In this document: positions 32,454-41,573 of the stretch, piece by piece
How positions within the stretch are numbered: the first letter of the stretch is position 1
Layout of the letters: each line of letters begins with the position of its first letter
NCBI GenBank assembly: GCA_947629245.1
Contig: CANRDC010000003.1
Span: 1 to 64,000, forward strand
Source: an uncultured Oscillospiraceae bacterium
GTDB lineage: Bacteria > Bacillota > Clostridia > Oscillospirales > Oscillospiraceae
Reading direction: 5' to 3'
DNA: 64,000 bases
The notes under the pieces: model-generated
What the model saw: the letters and a program-made list of their open reading frames with translations, nothing else
The model's database searches: none
Told to the model about the DNA's origin: nothing
Translations under genes and position numbers: made by a program

Positions 32454-33719
32454 ATGCGCAAACTTCTTGCTCTTGTCCTGGCCCTGATGATGGTCTTCAC
32501 CCTGGGCATCCCCGCGATGGCCGACGGCGAAGAGACCCTGACCTGGGCTCTGTGGGACCTGGAGTCCACCGCTTACTGGCAGGCTCTGGCCGACGGCTAC
32601 ATGGAAAGCCATGAGGGCGTCAAGATCGAGATGGTCGACCTTGGCTCCACCGACTACATGACCAGCCTGGCCACCCAGCTGGCCGGCGGCAACGGCGAGC
32701 TGGACGTGCTGTCCATCAAGGACATCCCCGGCTATGCCAACCTGATCAACCTGGAAGTGCTCGAGCCCATGAACGAGCACCTGACCACCCCGGCCGAGAG
32801 CTTCGGCGGCGTGCTGGAGCAGCTGACCGCTGAGGACGGCAACTTCTACGCCGTGCCCTTCCGCTCCGACTTCTGGGTCGTGTTCTACAACAAGGACCTG
32901 TTCGACGCTGCCGGTGTGGACTATCCCACCAACGACATGACCATGGAGGACTTCGACGCCCTGGCCCGCAAGATGACCTCCGGCGAAGGCGCCGAGAAGG
33001 TCTACGGCAACCACTATCACACCTGGCGTTCCGACGTGACCCTGTTCGGCATCCTGGACGGCGAGCACTCCATCATCGACGGGACCTATGACTTCCTCAA
33101 GCCCTATTACGAGATGGTCCTGGCCGAGCAGGAGGACGGCATCGTGATGGATTACGGCGAGGCCAAGACCAGCGGCGCGCACTACAGCGGCGTGTTCGAG
33201 AACGGCCAGGCCGCCATGTGCAACATGGGCAGCTGGTTCCTGGCTACCCTGCAGACCTACAATGCCGAGGCCGAGGCCAACGGCGTTGAGCCCGTCAACT
33301 TCGGCATGGTCAAGTATCCCCATCCCGAAGGGGTCGAGGCCGGTACCACCCTGGGCACCGTGACCAGCCTGGCTGTCAACGTGAACTCCGAGAAGAAGGA
33401 CCTTGCCATCGACTTCGTCGACTGGTGCGCCTCCGCCGACGCGGCCGCCATCCTGGCCGACACGGGCACCTTCCCCGCCGTCAGCTCCCCCGACGTGAAC
33501 AAGATCATCGCCGCTACCGAGGGCTTCCCCGACGACGAGGCCTCCGTGGAGGCTCTGAACACCGTCGCCGTGTATCTGGAGATGCCTCTGACCGACAAGG
33601 CCAGCGAGATCGAGACCGTCCTCAACACCGAGCATGACGCCATCATGACCGGCGCCGAGACCATCGACGAGGGCATTGCCAACATGAACGAGCAGGTGGG
33701 CGATATCCTGGCCGGTTGA
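32454..33719 (+). CDS. Sugar ABC transporter substrate-binding protein
   Basis: A 421-residue family 1 extracellular solute-binding protein. The signal peptide (MRKLLALVLALMMVFTLGIP, cut near AMADGE) is followed by the two-lobed body (ALWDLESTAYWQALADGY; YAVPFRSDFWVVFYNKDLF near residue 137). There is no lipobox cysteine, unusual for a monoderm binding protein. It heads the importer operon and is separated from the permeases by a strong hairpin, which would raise its expression relative to them. Context suggests uronate-containing oligosaccharides. No ATPase is encoded nearby, so a shared MsmX-type ATPase is expected. Confidence 0.92.
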   Translation: MRKLLALVLALMMVFTLGIPAMADGEETLTWALWDLESTAYWQALADGYMESHEGVKIEMVDLGSTDYMTSLATQLAGGNGELDVLSIKDIPGYANLINLEVLEPMNEHLTTPAESFGGVLEQLTAEDGNFYAVPFRSDFWVVFYNKDLFDAAGVDYPTNDMTMEDFDALARKMTSGEGAEKVYGNHYHTWRSDVTLFGILDGEHSIIDGTYDFLKPYYEMVLAEQEDGIVMDYGEAKTSGAHYSGVFENGQAAMCNMGSWFLATLQTYNAEAEANGVEPVNFGMVKYPHPEGVEAGTTLGTVTSLAVNVNSEKKDLAIDFVDWCASADAAAILADTGTFPAVSSPDVNKIIAATEGFPDDEASVEALNTVAVYLEMPLTDKASEIETVLNTEHDAIMTGAETIDEGIANMNEQVGDILAG

Positions 33720-33753
33720 TCCGGTCCGGATGACCCCGACAGTTTCCAATACG

Positions 33754-33780
33754 GCGGGGCGGGCTGAACGCCCGCCCCGC
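33754..33780 (+). terminator. Intra-operon terminator/attenuator after the binding protein
   Basis: A perfect 11-bp GC stem (33754-33764 with 33770-33780), TGAAC loop, followed by TTCCTTTATT. It lies 35 nt past the stop, and the permease start follows 38 nt later, so it probably reduces readthrough. Confidence 0.8.
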
Positions 33781-33817
33781 TTCCTTTATTCCTGAAAATC
33801 GCGTCGGGAGGGCGTCT

Positions 33818-34744
33818 ATGTCAAGTAATACTGCTGTCGCCGCGAGACCGGCGACCAAGCGCAAAAGCAAGAGCAAAAAGGCTCTGCGCAGCAATCTTGT
33901 GGCCTACAGCTTCATCGCGCCCAACTTCATCGGCTTTTGCGTGATCACCCTGGTGCCGATGGTGTTCGCCATCGCGCTGGCCTTCTGCAGCTGGGACGGT
34001 GTACACGACATCGAGTTCATCGGCCTGCAGAACTTCAAGGACCTGCTGGGCGACAAGACCTTCAAAAAGGCCTTCGTCAACACCATCGTCTATTCCGTCG
34101 GCACGGTCCCGCTCACGCTGGTATGCAGCCTGGGCCTGGCGATCCTGCTGAACCAGAACGTGAAGCTCCGCAACTTTTTCCGCACCGTGTCCTTCTTCCC
34201 GTACGTGGCCTCGCTGGTGGCGGTGGCGGCGGTGTGGAACATGATCTTCAGCCCGTCCATGGGCCCGGTCAACATGATCCTGTCCCGTCTGGGCGTGGAG
34301 AATCTGCCCCGCTGGGCCGCCGGTAAGGACACGGCCATGATCACCGTCATCATGTTCAGCGTCTGGAAGAACATGGGCTATTACATGGTCATCTACCTGG
34401 CCGGTCTGCAGGGCATCAACCCGGACCTGAAGGAGGCCGCCGGTCTGGACGGCGCCAACCGCTGGCAGGTGTTCCGGCATGTGACGCTGCCCCAGCTTCG
34501 CCCCACCACCTTCTTCGTGGTCATCATGCTGACCATCTCCTCCTTCAAGGTGTATGACCAGATGTTCATGATCACCCAGGGCGGCCCCGGCAACGCCACC
34601 ATCACGCTGGTGTACGACATCTACAACGTGGCCTTCGTGAACACGCCCAAGTACGGCTACGCCAGCGCCATTTCCATGGTCCTGTTCATACTGGTGCTGA
34701 TCATCACGATCATCCAGTTCAAGGGCGCTTCCAACAACGACTGA
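33818..34744 (+). CDS. Sugar ABC transporter permease, first subunit
   Basis: A 308-residue membrane protein of the UgpA/MalF-like type with six predicted spans, starting after a basic N-terminus (RKSKSKKALRSN). The EAA loop is visible as LKEAAGLDGANRWQVFRHVT (residues about 205-225) and contacts the ATPase. It pairs with the second permease 16 nt downstream and imports the ligand of the binding protein. Confidence 0.93.
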   Translation: MSSNTAVAARPATKRKSKSKKALRSNLVAYSFIAPNFIGFCVITLVPMVFAIALAFCSWDGVHDIEFIGLQNFKDLLGDKTFKKAFVNTIVYSVGTVPLTLVCSLGLAILLNQNVKLRNFFRTVSFFPYVASLVAVAAVWNMIFSPSMGPVNMILSRLGVENLPRWAAGKDTAMITVIMFSVWKNMGYYMVIYLAGLQGINPDLKEAAGLDGANRWQVFRHVTLPQLRPTTFFVVIMLTISSFKVYDQMFMITQGGPGNATITLVYDIYNVAFVNTPKYGYASAISMVLFILVLIITIIQFKGASNND

Positions 34745-34760
34745 GGAGGGGGACGTCAAG

Positions 34761-35624
34761 ATGGCTACAAACGCAGTAACGCTGAAAACCAGCTCCGTCC
34801 GGCGCAACACCATCATCGCGCGGACGCTGATCTATCTCATGCTCATCCTCATCGCGGCCCTGATGCTGGTCCCCTTTGTGTGGATGATCTCGGCGTCGTT
34901 CAAGATGAACAAGGACGTTTTCACCTTCCCCATCGAGTGGATCCCCTCCAACCCCAGGCCCCAGAACTACGTGGACATCTGGACCAAGATCCCGCTTTTG
35001 ACCTTCATCAAAAACACCGCCTTTCTGACGGTGGTGGTCACGCTTTTGCAGGTGCTCACCTCCAGCTTCGCGGCCTATGCCTTCGCCAAGCTCCAGTTCA
35101 AGGGTAAGAACATCCTGTTTTTGGGCTACATCGCCACCATCGCCGTGCCCTGGCAGGCGTACATGGTGCCCCAGTTCATGATGATGCGCTCCTGGCATTT
35201 GAACAACACCCACCTGGCCATCATCCTGCTGCAGGCGTTCTCGGCCTTCGGCGTGTTCCTGATGAAGCAGTTTTATGAGGGCGTGCCCACGGAGTTGTGC
35301 GAGGCGGCCCGCATCGACGGGCTGTCGGAATACGGCATCTACGCCAAGATCATGCTGCCGCTGTCGCTGCCCGCCGTGTCGACGCTGATCATCTTCACCT
35401 TCGTCAACACCTGGAACGACTTCCTTGGGCCCCTGATCTACCTGACCAAGAACGAGCTGAAGACCATTCAGATCGGCCTGCGGATGTTTATAAGTCAGTA
35501 CTCGGCGGAGTACGGCCTCATCATGGCCGCGTCGGTGATCGCGCTGATACCGGTGCTGATCGTGTTTTTGTCCCTGCAAAAGTATTTCGTACAGGGTATT
35601 GCGTCCACGGGCCTGAAGGGCTAA
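34761..35624 (+). CDS. Sugar ABC transporter permease, second subunit
   Basis: A 287-residue UgpE/MalG-like permease (GGAGGGGGACGTCAAG before the ATG) with six predicted spans. The EAA loop reads LCEAARIDGLSEYGIYAKI (residues about 181-199). The C-terminus LQKYFVQGIASTGLKG is typical of this subunit. It is the partner of the upstream permease. Confidence 0.93.
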   Translation: MATNAVTLKTSSVRRNTIIARTLIYLMLILIAALMLVPFVWMISASFKMNKDVFTFPIEWIPSNPRPQNYVDIWTKIPLLTFIKNTAFLTVVVTLLQVLTSSFAAYAFAKLQFKGKNILFLGYIATIAVPWQAYMVPQFMMMRSWHLNNTHLAIILLQAFSAFGVFLMKQFYEGVPTELCEAARIDGLSEYGIYAKIMLPLSLPAVSTLIIFTFVNTWNDFLGPLIYLTKNELKTIQIGLRMFISQYSAEYGLIMAASVIALIPVLIVFLSLQKYFVQGIASTGLKG

Positions 35625-35640
35625 GATATATCCATAACCC

Positions 35641-35693
35641 GGCGGGGGCACGCGGCGGTGTTCAAAGCTGCCCCATGTCCCCGCCGCTTTTTT
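35641..35693 (+). terminator. Hairpin with T-run after the permease genes
   Basis: GCGGCGG (35652-35658) can pair with CCGCCGC (35681-35687), and GGCGGGG (35641-35647) with CCCCGCC (35679-35685). Six T follow at 35688-35693. It lies 17 nt after the permease stop, and the GH88 gene begins 14 nt later. Confidence 0.65.
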
Positions 35694-35706
35694 ATGAGGT
35701 ATCGCC

Positions 35707-36870
35707 ATGAAAAGCTTTGACATTTCGCCGCTGACCTGTTCCCAGGCCCTGGCGGCGCTTGACACGGCGGTGGAGCTGGTGCGGCGAAACCTGCCGCTGT
35801 TCACCGACCGGTGCCAGAACCATTCCAGCGTGAATGACGTCTATCCGCCCTGCGACAACGTCCAGTGGACATGCGGGTTCTGGCCGGGGGAGATATGGCT
35901 TGCCTATGAGCGCACCGGCGACGAGGCGTTCAAGGCCGCCGCGCTGAAGCTGGTGGACAGCTTCCTGTACCGCATCGAGCACAAGATCGAGGTGGACCAC
36001 CACGACATGGGCTTTTTGTACAGTCTCAGCTGCGTGTCCGCCTGGAAGCTGACCGGCAGCGAGAAGGCCCGGCGGGCCGCGCTGCTGGCGGCGGACCAGC
36101 TTTGCGGCCGCTTTCAGGAAAAGGGCGGCTTTTTCCAGGCCTGGGGCCCCCTGGGCGCCGCCGACAATTACCGGTATATCATCGACTGCCTGTTGAACGT
36201 GCCGCTTTTGTACTGGGCCAGCGAGACCAGCGGCGACGGCCATTACGCCGCCCTGGCCCACCGGCATGTGGCCACCTGCCTTGCCAACTCCATCCGGCCC
36301 GACGGCAGCACCTACCACACCTTCTTCATGGACCCGGTCACCGGCGGCCCGGTCCGGGGCGCCACCTGCCAGGGGTATAAGGACGACAGCTGCTGGGCCC
36401 GGGGCCAGGCGTGGGGCGTATACGGCACGGCCCTGAGCTATACCTACACCCGCCGACCGGAGTATCTGGACGCCTTCCGCCGGGTGCTGGCCTATTACCT
36501 GGAGCGGCTGCCGGAGAACATGATCCCCTACTGGGACATGACCTTCACCACCGGCGACGCGGAGCCCTGGGACTCCTCCTCGGCGTCCATCGTAGCCTGC
36601 GGCCTGCTGGAGGCGGCCAAGTACGTGCCCGCCGAAGAGAGCGAACGGTATAAGACCCTGGTGGGACAGATGCTCGCCAGCGTGTGGTCGCTGTGCGCGG
36701 TCAAGGAGGGCCCCGTCGGCGTGGGCCTGGTCCGCCACGGGACCTACAGCAAAAAGAGCCCCTACAACACCTGCACCCAGGAGGGCGTGGACGAGTGCGT
36801 CAGCTGGGGGGACTACTTCTACATGGAGGCCCTGACCCGACTGACGCGGGACTGGACGCCGTACTGGTGA
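35707..36870 (+). CDS. GH88 unsaturated glucuronyl hydrolase
   Basis: A 387-residue family 88 glycoside hydrolase without a signal peptide. It shows WTCGFWPGEIWLAYERTGD, VDHHDMGFLYS (Asp100), NYRYIIDCLLNVPLLYW (Asp160) and DDSCWARGQAWGVYG. Asp100 and Asp160 correspond to the catalytic aspartates of Bacillus UGL. The enzyme hydrates the 4,5-double bond left by lyases and releases a 5-keto-uronate, so it acts directly after the heparinase-like enzyme. The released sugar would feed KdgF and the hexuronate pathway. A GH105 activity is the alternative. Confidence 0.9.
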   Translation: MKSFDISPLTCSQALAALDTAVELVRRNLPLFTDRCQNHSSVNDVYPPCDNVQWTCGFWPGEIWLAYERTGDEAFKAAALKLVDSFLYRIEHKIEVDHHDMGFLYSLSCVSAWKLTGSEKARRAALLAADQLCGRFQEKGGFFQAWGPLGAADNYRYIIDCLLNVPLLYWASETSGDGHYAALAHRHVATCLANSIRPDGSTYHTFFMDPVTGGPVRGATCQGYKDDSCWARGQAWGVYGTALSYTYTRRPEYLDAFRRVLAYYLERLPENMIPYWDMTFTTGDAEPWDSSSASIVACGLLEAAKYVPAEESERYKTLVGQMLASVWSLCAVKEGPVGVGLVRHGTYSKKSPYNTCTQEGVDECVSWGDYFYMEALTRLTRDWTPYW

Positions 36871-36884
36871 TGGGAGAGCGAAGC

Positions 36885-38615
36885 ATGGACCTGCAAAGCA
36901 AACGGGACTTTACCGCCCTGATGCGCACGCTTTTGGACCCGCTGACGCCGCTGTACTCTCCGGGCGGGGCCCGGCTGCGCCTGGGCGAGACGGGCGTGAC
37001 CTACGACAGGCCCGCCATAGAGCTGGAGGGCTTTTCCCGGCCCCTGTGGGCCCTGGCCCCCTTCTGGATGGGAGGCGGGCGCTGGCCGGAGATGGAGGCC
37101 ATTTATCAAAAGGGTCTTGCCGCCGGGACCGACCCCGACGGCCCGGAATACTGGGGCGACACGAAGGACTACGACCAGCGCTTTGTGGAGATGGCCGCCA
37201 TCGCCTGCGCCATTCTGGAGGTGCCGGAGGTCGTCTGGGAGCCGCTGGACGGAGCGGCCCAAAAGCATCTGGCCCGGTGGCTGTACAGCGTCAACGAGCG
37301 CTTTGTGCCCCGCTGCAACTGGCTGTTTTTCCGGGTGCTGGTGAACCTGGCCCTGGAGAGCGTGGGGATGCCCTTCGACGAAGCGGCTATGGAGCGGGAC
37401 CTGGCGGAGATGGACGGCTGGTACGTGTCCGACGGCTGGTATACCGACGGCCCGGCGGATGTGAAGCCCCAGAAGGACTATTACATCCCCTGGGCGCTGC
37501 AATACTACGGCGTTTTGTACAGCGTATTCGCCGCTGAGCGGGACCCGGACCGGGCCGCCGTCTACCGGAAGCGGGCCATGGAATTTGGCCGGAGCTTCGC
37601 CCGCTGGTTCGACGAAAACGGCGCCGCTCTGCCCTATGGCCGGAGCCTTACCTACCGGTTCGGCCAGTGCGCGTTCTACTCCGCCTGTGTCTGGGCGGGA
37701 CTGGAGCCGCTGGAGCTTCCCGTGATGAAGGGCATCATCGTGCGCAATCTCCAATGGTGGCTGGATAAGCCCATCCTGGACCGGGACGGCGTGCTGACCA
37801 TCGGCTACTGCTATCCGAACCTTTACATGTCCGAGCGGTACAACGCCCCCGGCAGCCCCTACTGGGGCATGAAGAGCTTCCTGCTCCTGGCCCTGCCGGA
37901 GGACCACCCCTTCTGGACCGTCCGGGCCGCGCCTCTGCCGGAGGACATCGCCGCCCCCGGCGTATATCCCCAGCACGCCACGGGGCTTTTGCTCCAGCGG
38001 CTGCCGGACGGCCAGCTCAACGCCTACGCCCCCGGAGCGGTGGAGCGGTCCGAGCACGGCCAGTTCGCGGAAAAATACGCCAAGTTCTGCTATAACACCC
38101 GCTTCGGCTTTTCCGCCAGCCGCAGCTATGCGCAGTTGGAACAGGCCGCGCCGGACAGCATGCTGGCCTTTGCGCTGCCGGGCGAGGACGGGGGCTGGAC
38201 CTTCGTGCGCCGCCACAGCGTGATCTTCGACCTGCAGGAGAACTATCTGTTTTCCTCCTGGCGGCCCATGCCCGGCGTGTCCGTCTCCACGTATCTGATC
38301 CCATGCGAGGGCGGGCATATCCGCCGCCACACGGTGGAGAGCGAGATCGCCTGCACCGCCTATGACTGCGGCTTTGCCGTGCCCAGGTTCGCCGCGGGCT
38401 TTGCCCAGCGGGCGGAGGGCTTTGAGGCCGAGGCCCATAACGACCGGGCCGCCTGCCAGGTCCGGGTCTGGAGCGGCAACGGCGAGGGCGTTATCGTCGA
38501 CGCCTGGCCCAATACCAATCTCTACAGCCCCAACACCGTCATCCCGGCGGCCAAATATGATATCCGGCCCGGCACCACGTACCTGGAGACCATCGTCACC
38601 TCCCAGGTCCGGTGA
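36885..38615 (+). CDS. DUF2264-domain protein, putative polysaccharide-degradation enzyme
   Basis: A 576-residue protein starting MDLQSKRDFTALMRTLLD at ATG 36885 behind GGGAGAG; an upstream in-frame ATG overlaps the GH88 stop. The first two-thirds look like an alpha/alpha toroid (EGFSRPLWALAPFWMGGG, KDYYIPWALQYYGVLYS) and the last part is beta-rich, the arrangement of DUF2264 and of some lyases. No signal peptide. DUF2264 genes recur in gut uronate and rhamnose loci, but no activity is established to my knowledge. Operon position implies action on the same oligosaccharide. Confidence 0.8.
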   Translation: MDLQSKRDFTALMRTLLDPLTPLYSPGGARLRLGETGVTYDRPAIELEGFSRPLWALAPFWMGGGRWPEMEAIYQKGLAAGTDPDGPEYWGDTKDYDQRFVEMAAIACAILEVPEVVWEPLDGAAQKHLARWLYSVNERFVPRCNWLFFRVLVNLALESVGMPFDEAAMERDLAEMDGWYVSDGWYTDGPADVKPQKDYYIPWALQYYGVLYSVFAAERDPDRAAVYRKRAMEFGRSFARWFDENGAALPYGRSLTYRFGQCAFYSACVWAGLEPLELPVMKGIIVRNLQWWLDKPILDRDGVLTIGYCYPNLYMSERYNAPGSPYWGMKSFLLLALPEDHPFWTVRAAPLPEDIAAPGVYPQHATGLLLQRLPDGQLNAYAPGAVERSEHGQFAEKYAKFCYNTRFGFSASRSYAQLEQAAPDSMLAFALPGEDGGWTFVRRHSVIFDLQENYLFSSWRPMPGVSVSTYLIPCEGGHIRRHTVESEIACTAYDCGFAVPRFAAGFAQRAEGFEAEAHNDRAACQVRVWSGNGEGVIVDAWPNTNLYSPNTVIPAAKYDIRPGTTYLETIVTSQVR

Positions 38616-38644
38616 CGGACCGCGCGTGAACGGAAGGAGGCGGC

Positions 38645-39313
38645 GTGATGACGGATAACGGCCCGCTGGCGCGGGCGAAAAACTGGTGGGCCTACCACTG
38701 GAAGCCGGTGCTGCTGGCGCTGGTCCTGGCGGCGGTGGGGGCCGTATGCGCCGCGCAGCTCTTTTCCCGCCGGGAGCCGGACCTTCGCGTCGGCTGCGTG
38801 GTCACGCAGGCGCTGCCCGATCAGACCGCCTCGGCTCTGACCCAGGCGCTGGAGAGCTTCTGCGCCGACCGGGACGGGGACGGGCAGGTGACCGTGGAGC
38901 TGGAGCAGTTCACCGTGGACCTTCGGGAGGGGGCCGCCCCCGCGGACATGAACGGGCAGATGGCGGGCGTGACCCTCATGACCGGCAGCATCTACGAGTC
39001 CGGCGGGGCGAACCTCTTCCTCCTGCAGGACCCGGAGGGCTTCCAGCGCCGGACCGGCTCTCTGCGGTATCTGGACGGCACGGTCCCGGCGGCGGAAAAC
39101 GCCTACGACGCGGAAAACTGGCGGGAGATGGTGTACGCCTGGGGGGACTGTCCCGTACTGGCCGGGCTGGACCTGGGCCCGGACGGGCGGGCGCTGACGG
39201 CGGAGCTGTACATCGGCCGGTGCGCGCCGTCGGACCGGGCCGATCCGGACTACGCGGCCGCCATAAACGCTCTCTGGGAGGCGCTCACCGAGGGCGCATC
39301 CGCCGGAAAATGA
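38645..39313 (+). CDS. Small membrane-anchored protein of unknown function
   Basis: A 222-residue protein with one N-terminal membrane span (WKPVLLALVLAAVGAVCA, residues about 19-36) and an extracellular domain of about 185 residues rich in acidic residues (LESFCADRDGDGQVTVEL). AAGGAGG precedes the ATG. It ends the importer operon, 29 nt behind DUF2264. Similar single-span proteins sit next to DUF624 genes in related loci, as here, where a DUF624 gene converges from the other strand. No catalytic motif is visible. Confidence 0.6.
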   Translation: MMTDNGPLARAKNWWAYHWKPVLLALVLAAVGAVCAAQLFSRREPDLRVGCVVTQALPDQTASALTQALESFCADRDGDGQVTVELEQFTVDLREGAAPADMNGQMAGVTLMTGSIYESGGANLFLLQDPEGFQRRTGSLRYLDGTVPAAENAYDAENWREMVYAWGDCPVLAGLDLGPDGRALTAELYIGRCAPSDRADPDYAAAINALWEALTEGASAGK

Positions 39314-39317
39314 GCGC

Positions 39318-39348
39318 AAAAACGCCCCCTGCGTTCGGGCAAGGGGCG
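39318..39348 (-). terminator. Terminator of the DUF624 gene
   Basis: On the minus strand GGGGCG (39343-39348) pairs with CGCCCC (39323-39328), extended by an inner GCA/TGC, and a five-T run follows on that strand. Confidence 0.6.
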
Positions 39349-39370
39349 GGATCGTGTTATGTTATGAAGC

Positions 39371-40183
39371 TCAGCCGTCCTGACCGTCGGAAGGCCCGTC
39401 GCCGGACCATTCCGCCGCCTGCCGCTCGTGCAGGGCGCGGATGGCGTTTTCCAGATCGAAGGCCTTGTCCAGCCGCGTATAGATCGTCATCAGCGCGCCG
39501 GACAGGGGCAGCCACAGGTTCGTGACGAACACCACCAGCATACTGACCGGCGAGAAGGCCAAGACCAGCCCCAGATACGCAAGGCATATCAGCGCCGCGC
39601 CCAGGGTGTGCAGCGGATGGGACAGTGTCAGCAGCAGGGCGTTTTTCGCCGTCTGGCGAAAGGGCTGGCCGAACAGCGGGATCTGCGCCCACACCCACAG
39701 GAAAAAGCCCGTGCTCAGCACCATCCCCGCCAGCAGCAGTACCAGCAGCGGCACGCCGGTCTTGCCGGGCGCCAGGTGGCGGAGGATGAAAAACTGCGCG
39801 CCGTACACCAGCGCGCACAGCGCCCCCGGCAGCAGGCTCTGGCGGCCGTTTTTCCGCAGCGCGTCCCGCCAGTTGTACGACCACATCAGCGGCTCGTCCC
39901 GCAGGCTCCGCAGCAGCATATCCATGAGCGCGCTCCAAAACGGTCCTGCCAGCATCCCGCCCAGAACGCACGCGGCGGCCAGCGCCAGCAGCAGATGGCT
40001 GGAGATGGCAAAGTACAGGCCCAGAAAATAGGGGACCATGGCGAGCAGCGCTATGAGCCCGCTGATCCAAAACGCCCCAAAGTCCCGTCCCGACACCTCC
40101 GCCCAGCGGGCAAAGCCCTGCTTCCGGGGCTCGTTCGGGTCGACGCCGGGACCGGGCCGGTCAAATCTCATAAAGGGGAACAA
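39371..40183 (-). CDS. DUF624 (YesL-like) membrane protein
   Basis: A 270-residue protein with five to six hydrophobic segments (FWISGLIALLAMVPYFLGLY; LLVLLLAGMVLSTGFFLWVW). The N-terminus, FPFMRFDRPGPGVDPNEPRK, matches the usual start of DUF624/YesL proteins, which accompany YesM/YesN sugar systems. The TTG start at 40183 is chosen because GGAGG lies 11 nt upstream; a GTG at 40195 overlaps that site and an ATG at 40171 is too far. The role is unknown, possibly linked to transporter function. Confidence 0.8.
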   Translation of the reverse strand: MFPFMRFDRPGPGVDPNEPRKQGFARWAEVSGRDFGAFWISGLIALLAMVPYFLGLYFAISSHLLLALAAACVLGGMLAGPFWSALMDMLLRSLRDEPLMWSYNWRDALRKNGRQSLLPGALCALVYGAQFFILRHLAPGKTGVPLLVLLLAGMVLSTGFFLWVWAQIPLFGQPFRQTAKNALLLTLSHPLHTLGAALICLAYLGLVLAFSPVSMLVVFVTNLWLPLSGALMTIYTRLDKAFDLENAIRALHERQAAEWSGDGPSDGQDG

Positions 40184-40292
40184 CGCCGCCGTCACCTCCG
40201 TTCCTGGTCGTGGATGGCATCAGTATACACCATATCCGCCCCGCCCGCAATCCCCAGACGGCGCGGAGCCGGAATGAAAGGGGGGACCATCT

Positions 40293-41573
40293 ATGCCAAA
40301 ATACCATCTTGCCATTGACATCGGCGCGTCCTCCGGCCGACACATCGTGGGCTGGCGGGAGGACGGCGAACTCAAGACAAAAGAGGTCCACCGTTTCCCC
40401 AACGGGCCAAAGGAGCGGGACGGACATCTGACCTGGGATGTCGCCGCCCTGCTGGCGGAGGCCCAGGCAGGCATTGAAAAGGCCCGTGCGCAATTTGGCT
40501 CCATCGAGAGCCTGGCCATCGACACCTGGGGCGTGGACTATGTGCTGCTCCGGGGCAACGAGGAAGTGCCGCCCTGCTATGCCTACCGTGATGGCCGCAC
40601 GGAGGCGGCGATCCCGCTGGTGCATGAAATCGTGCCCTTTTCGGAACTCTACCGCCGGACGGGCTGCCAGTTCCAGCCCTTCAACACCCTCTATCAGCTC
40701 TATGCGGATAAGCTGGCCGGGCGGCTGGAGGGCGTCACGGACATGCTGATGCTGCCGGAGTATCTACTCTGGAAGCTCTGCGGCGTCAAGGCCCGGGAGT
40801 ACACCAACGCCACAACCACCGGCATGGTCAGTGCCCAGACCGGGGAGTTTGATTTGGACATCGCGGACCGGCTGGGCCTGCCACGGGCGCTGTTTCCCAA
40901 GCTCCAGCAGCCGGGAGCGGTCGTCGGGGAGTATGAGGGAATAAAATGCGTCCTCTGCGCCACCCACGACACCGGCTCGGCGGTGGAGGGCATCCCCATG
41001 GAAGGGAACGAGCCCTATATCTCCTCCGGCACTTGGTCCCTGCTGGGGGTGAAGACCCCAAAGCCCATCACGGACGAGGCCAGCCGGGAGGCCAACTGGT
41101 CCAACGAAGGCGGCGTGGGCTATGACCGCTACCAAAAGAACATTATGGGCATGTGGCTGGTAAACCAGCTGCAAAAGGAGCTCTGCCCGGACACGCCCTT
41201 CCCGGAGATCGTGAAGATGGCGGAGGAGAGCGCATGCGATCAAACGGTGGACGCCAACGGGCCCGCGTTCCTGGCCCCGGAGAGCATGAAGGCGGCCTTT
41301 GACGAGGCCGCGGGCGGGACCCTCCAGACGCCCGGCGACTACTTCCGCTGCGCCTATGAGAGCCTGGCTCTCAGCTACCGGGACGCCATCCGGGAGCTGG
41401 AGCGGAACACGGGCAGGAAACACGAAAAGCTCTACATCGTGGGCGGCGGAGCGAAAAACGCCTTTTTGAACCGCCTGACCAAACAGGCCACGGGCCTCAA
41501 GGTCGTGGCTCTGCCCATCGAGGCCACGGCCCTGGGCAATCTGAAAGTACAAATGGAGGCATTGTCATGTTAG
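40293..41573 (+). CDS. rhaB: Rhamnulokinase
   Basis: A 426-residue FGGY-family sugar kinase. The N-terminal ATPase lobe starts AIDIGASSGRHIVGW, with IDTWGVDYVLL near residue 79, HDTGSAVEGIP near 228 and SSGTWSLLGV near 246. The C-terminal lobe has IVGGGAKNAFLNRLTKQATG. This pattern is RhaB-like; it phosphorylates L-rhamnulose at O1. It is somewhat shorter than the usual 470-490 residues. It heads the rhamnose operon, with an isomerase, aldolase and mutarotase following in near-overlapping order. Confidence 0.9.
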   Translation: MPKYHLAIDIGASSGRHIVGWREDGELKTKEVHRFPNGPKERDGHLTWDVAALLAEAQAGIEKARAQFGSIESLAIDTWGVDYVLLRGNEEVPPCYAYRDGRTEAAIPLVHEIVPFSELYRRTGCQFQPFNTLYQLYADKLAGRLEGVTDMLMLPEYLLWKLCGVKAREYTNATTTGMVSAQTGEFDLDIADRLGLPRALFPKLQQPGAVVGEYEGIKCVLCATHDTGSAVEGIPMEGNEPYISSGTWSLLGVKTPKPITDEASREANWSNEGGVGYDRYQKNIMGMWLVNQLQKELCPDTPFPEIVKMAEESACDQTVDANGPAFLAPESMKAAFDEAAGGTLQTPGDYFRCAYESLALSYRDAIRELERNTGRKHEKLYIVGGGAKNAFLNRLTKQATGLKVVALPIEATALGNLKVQMEALSC

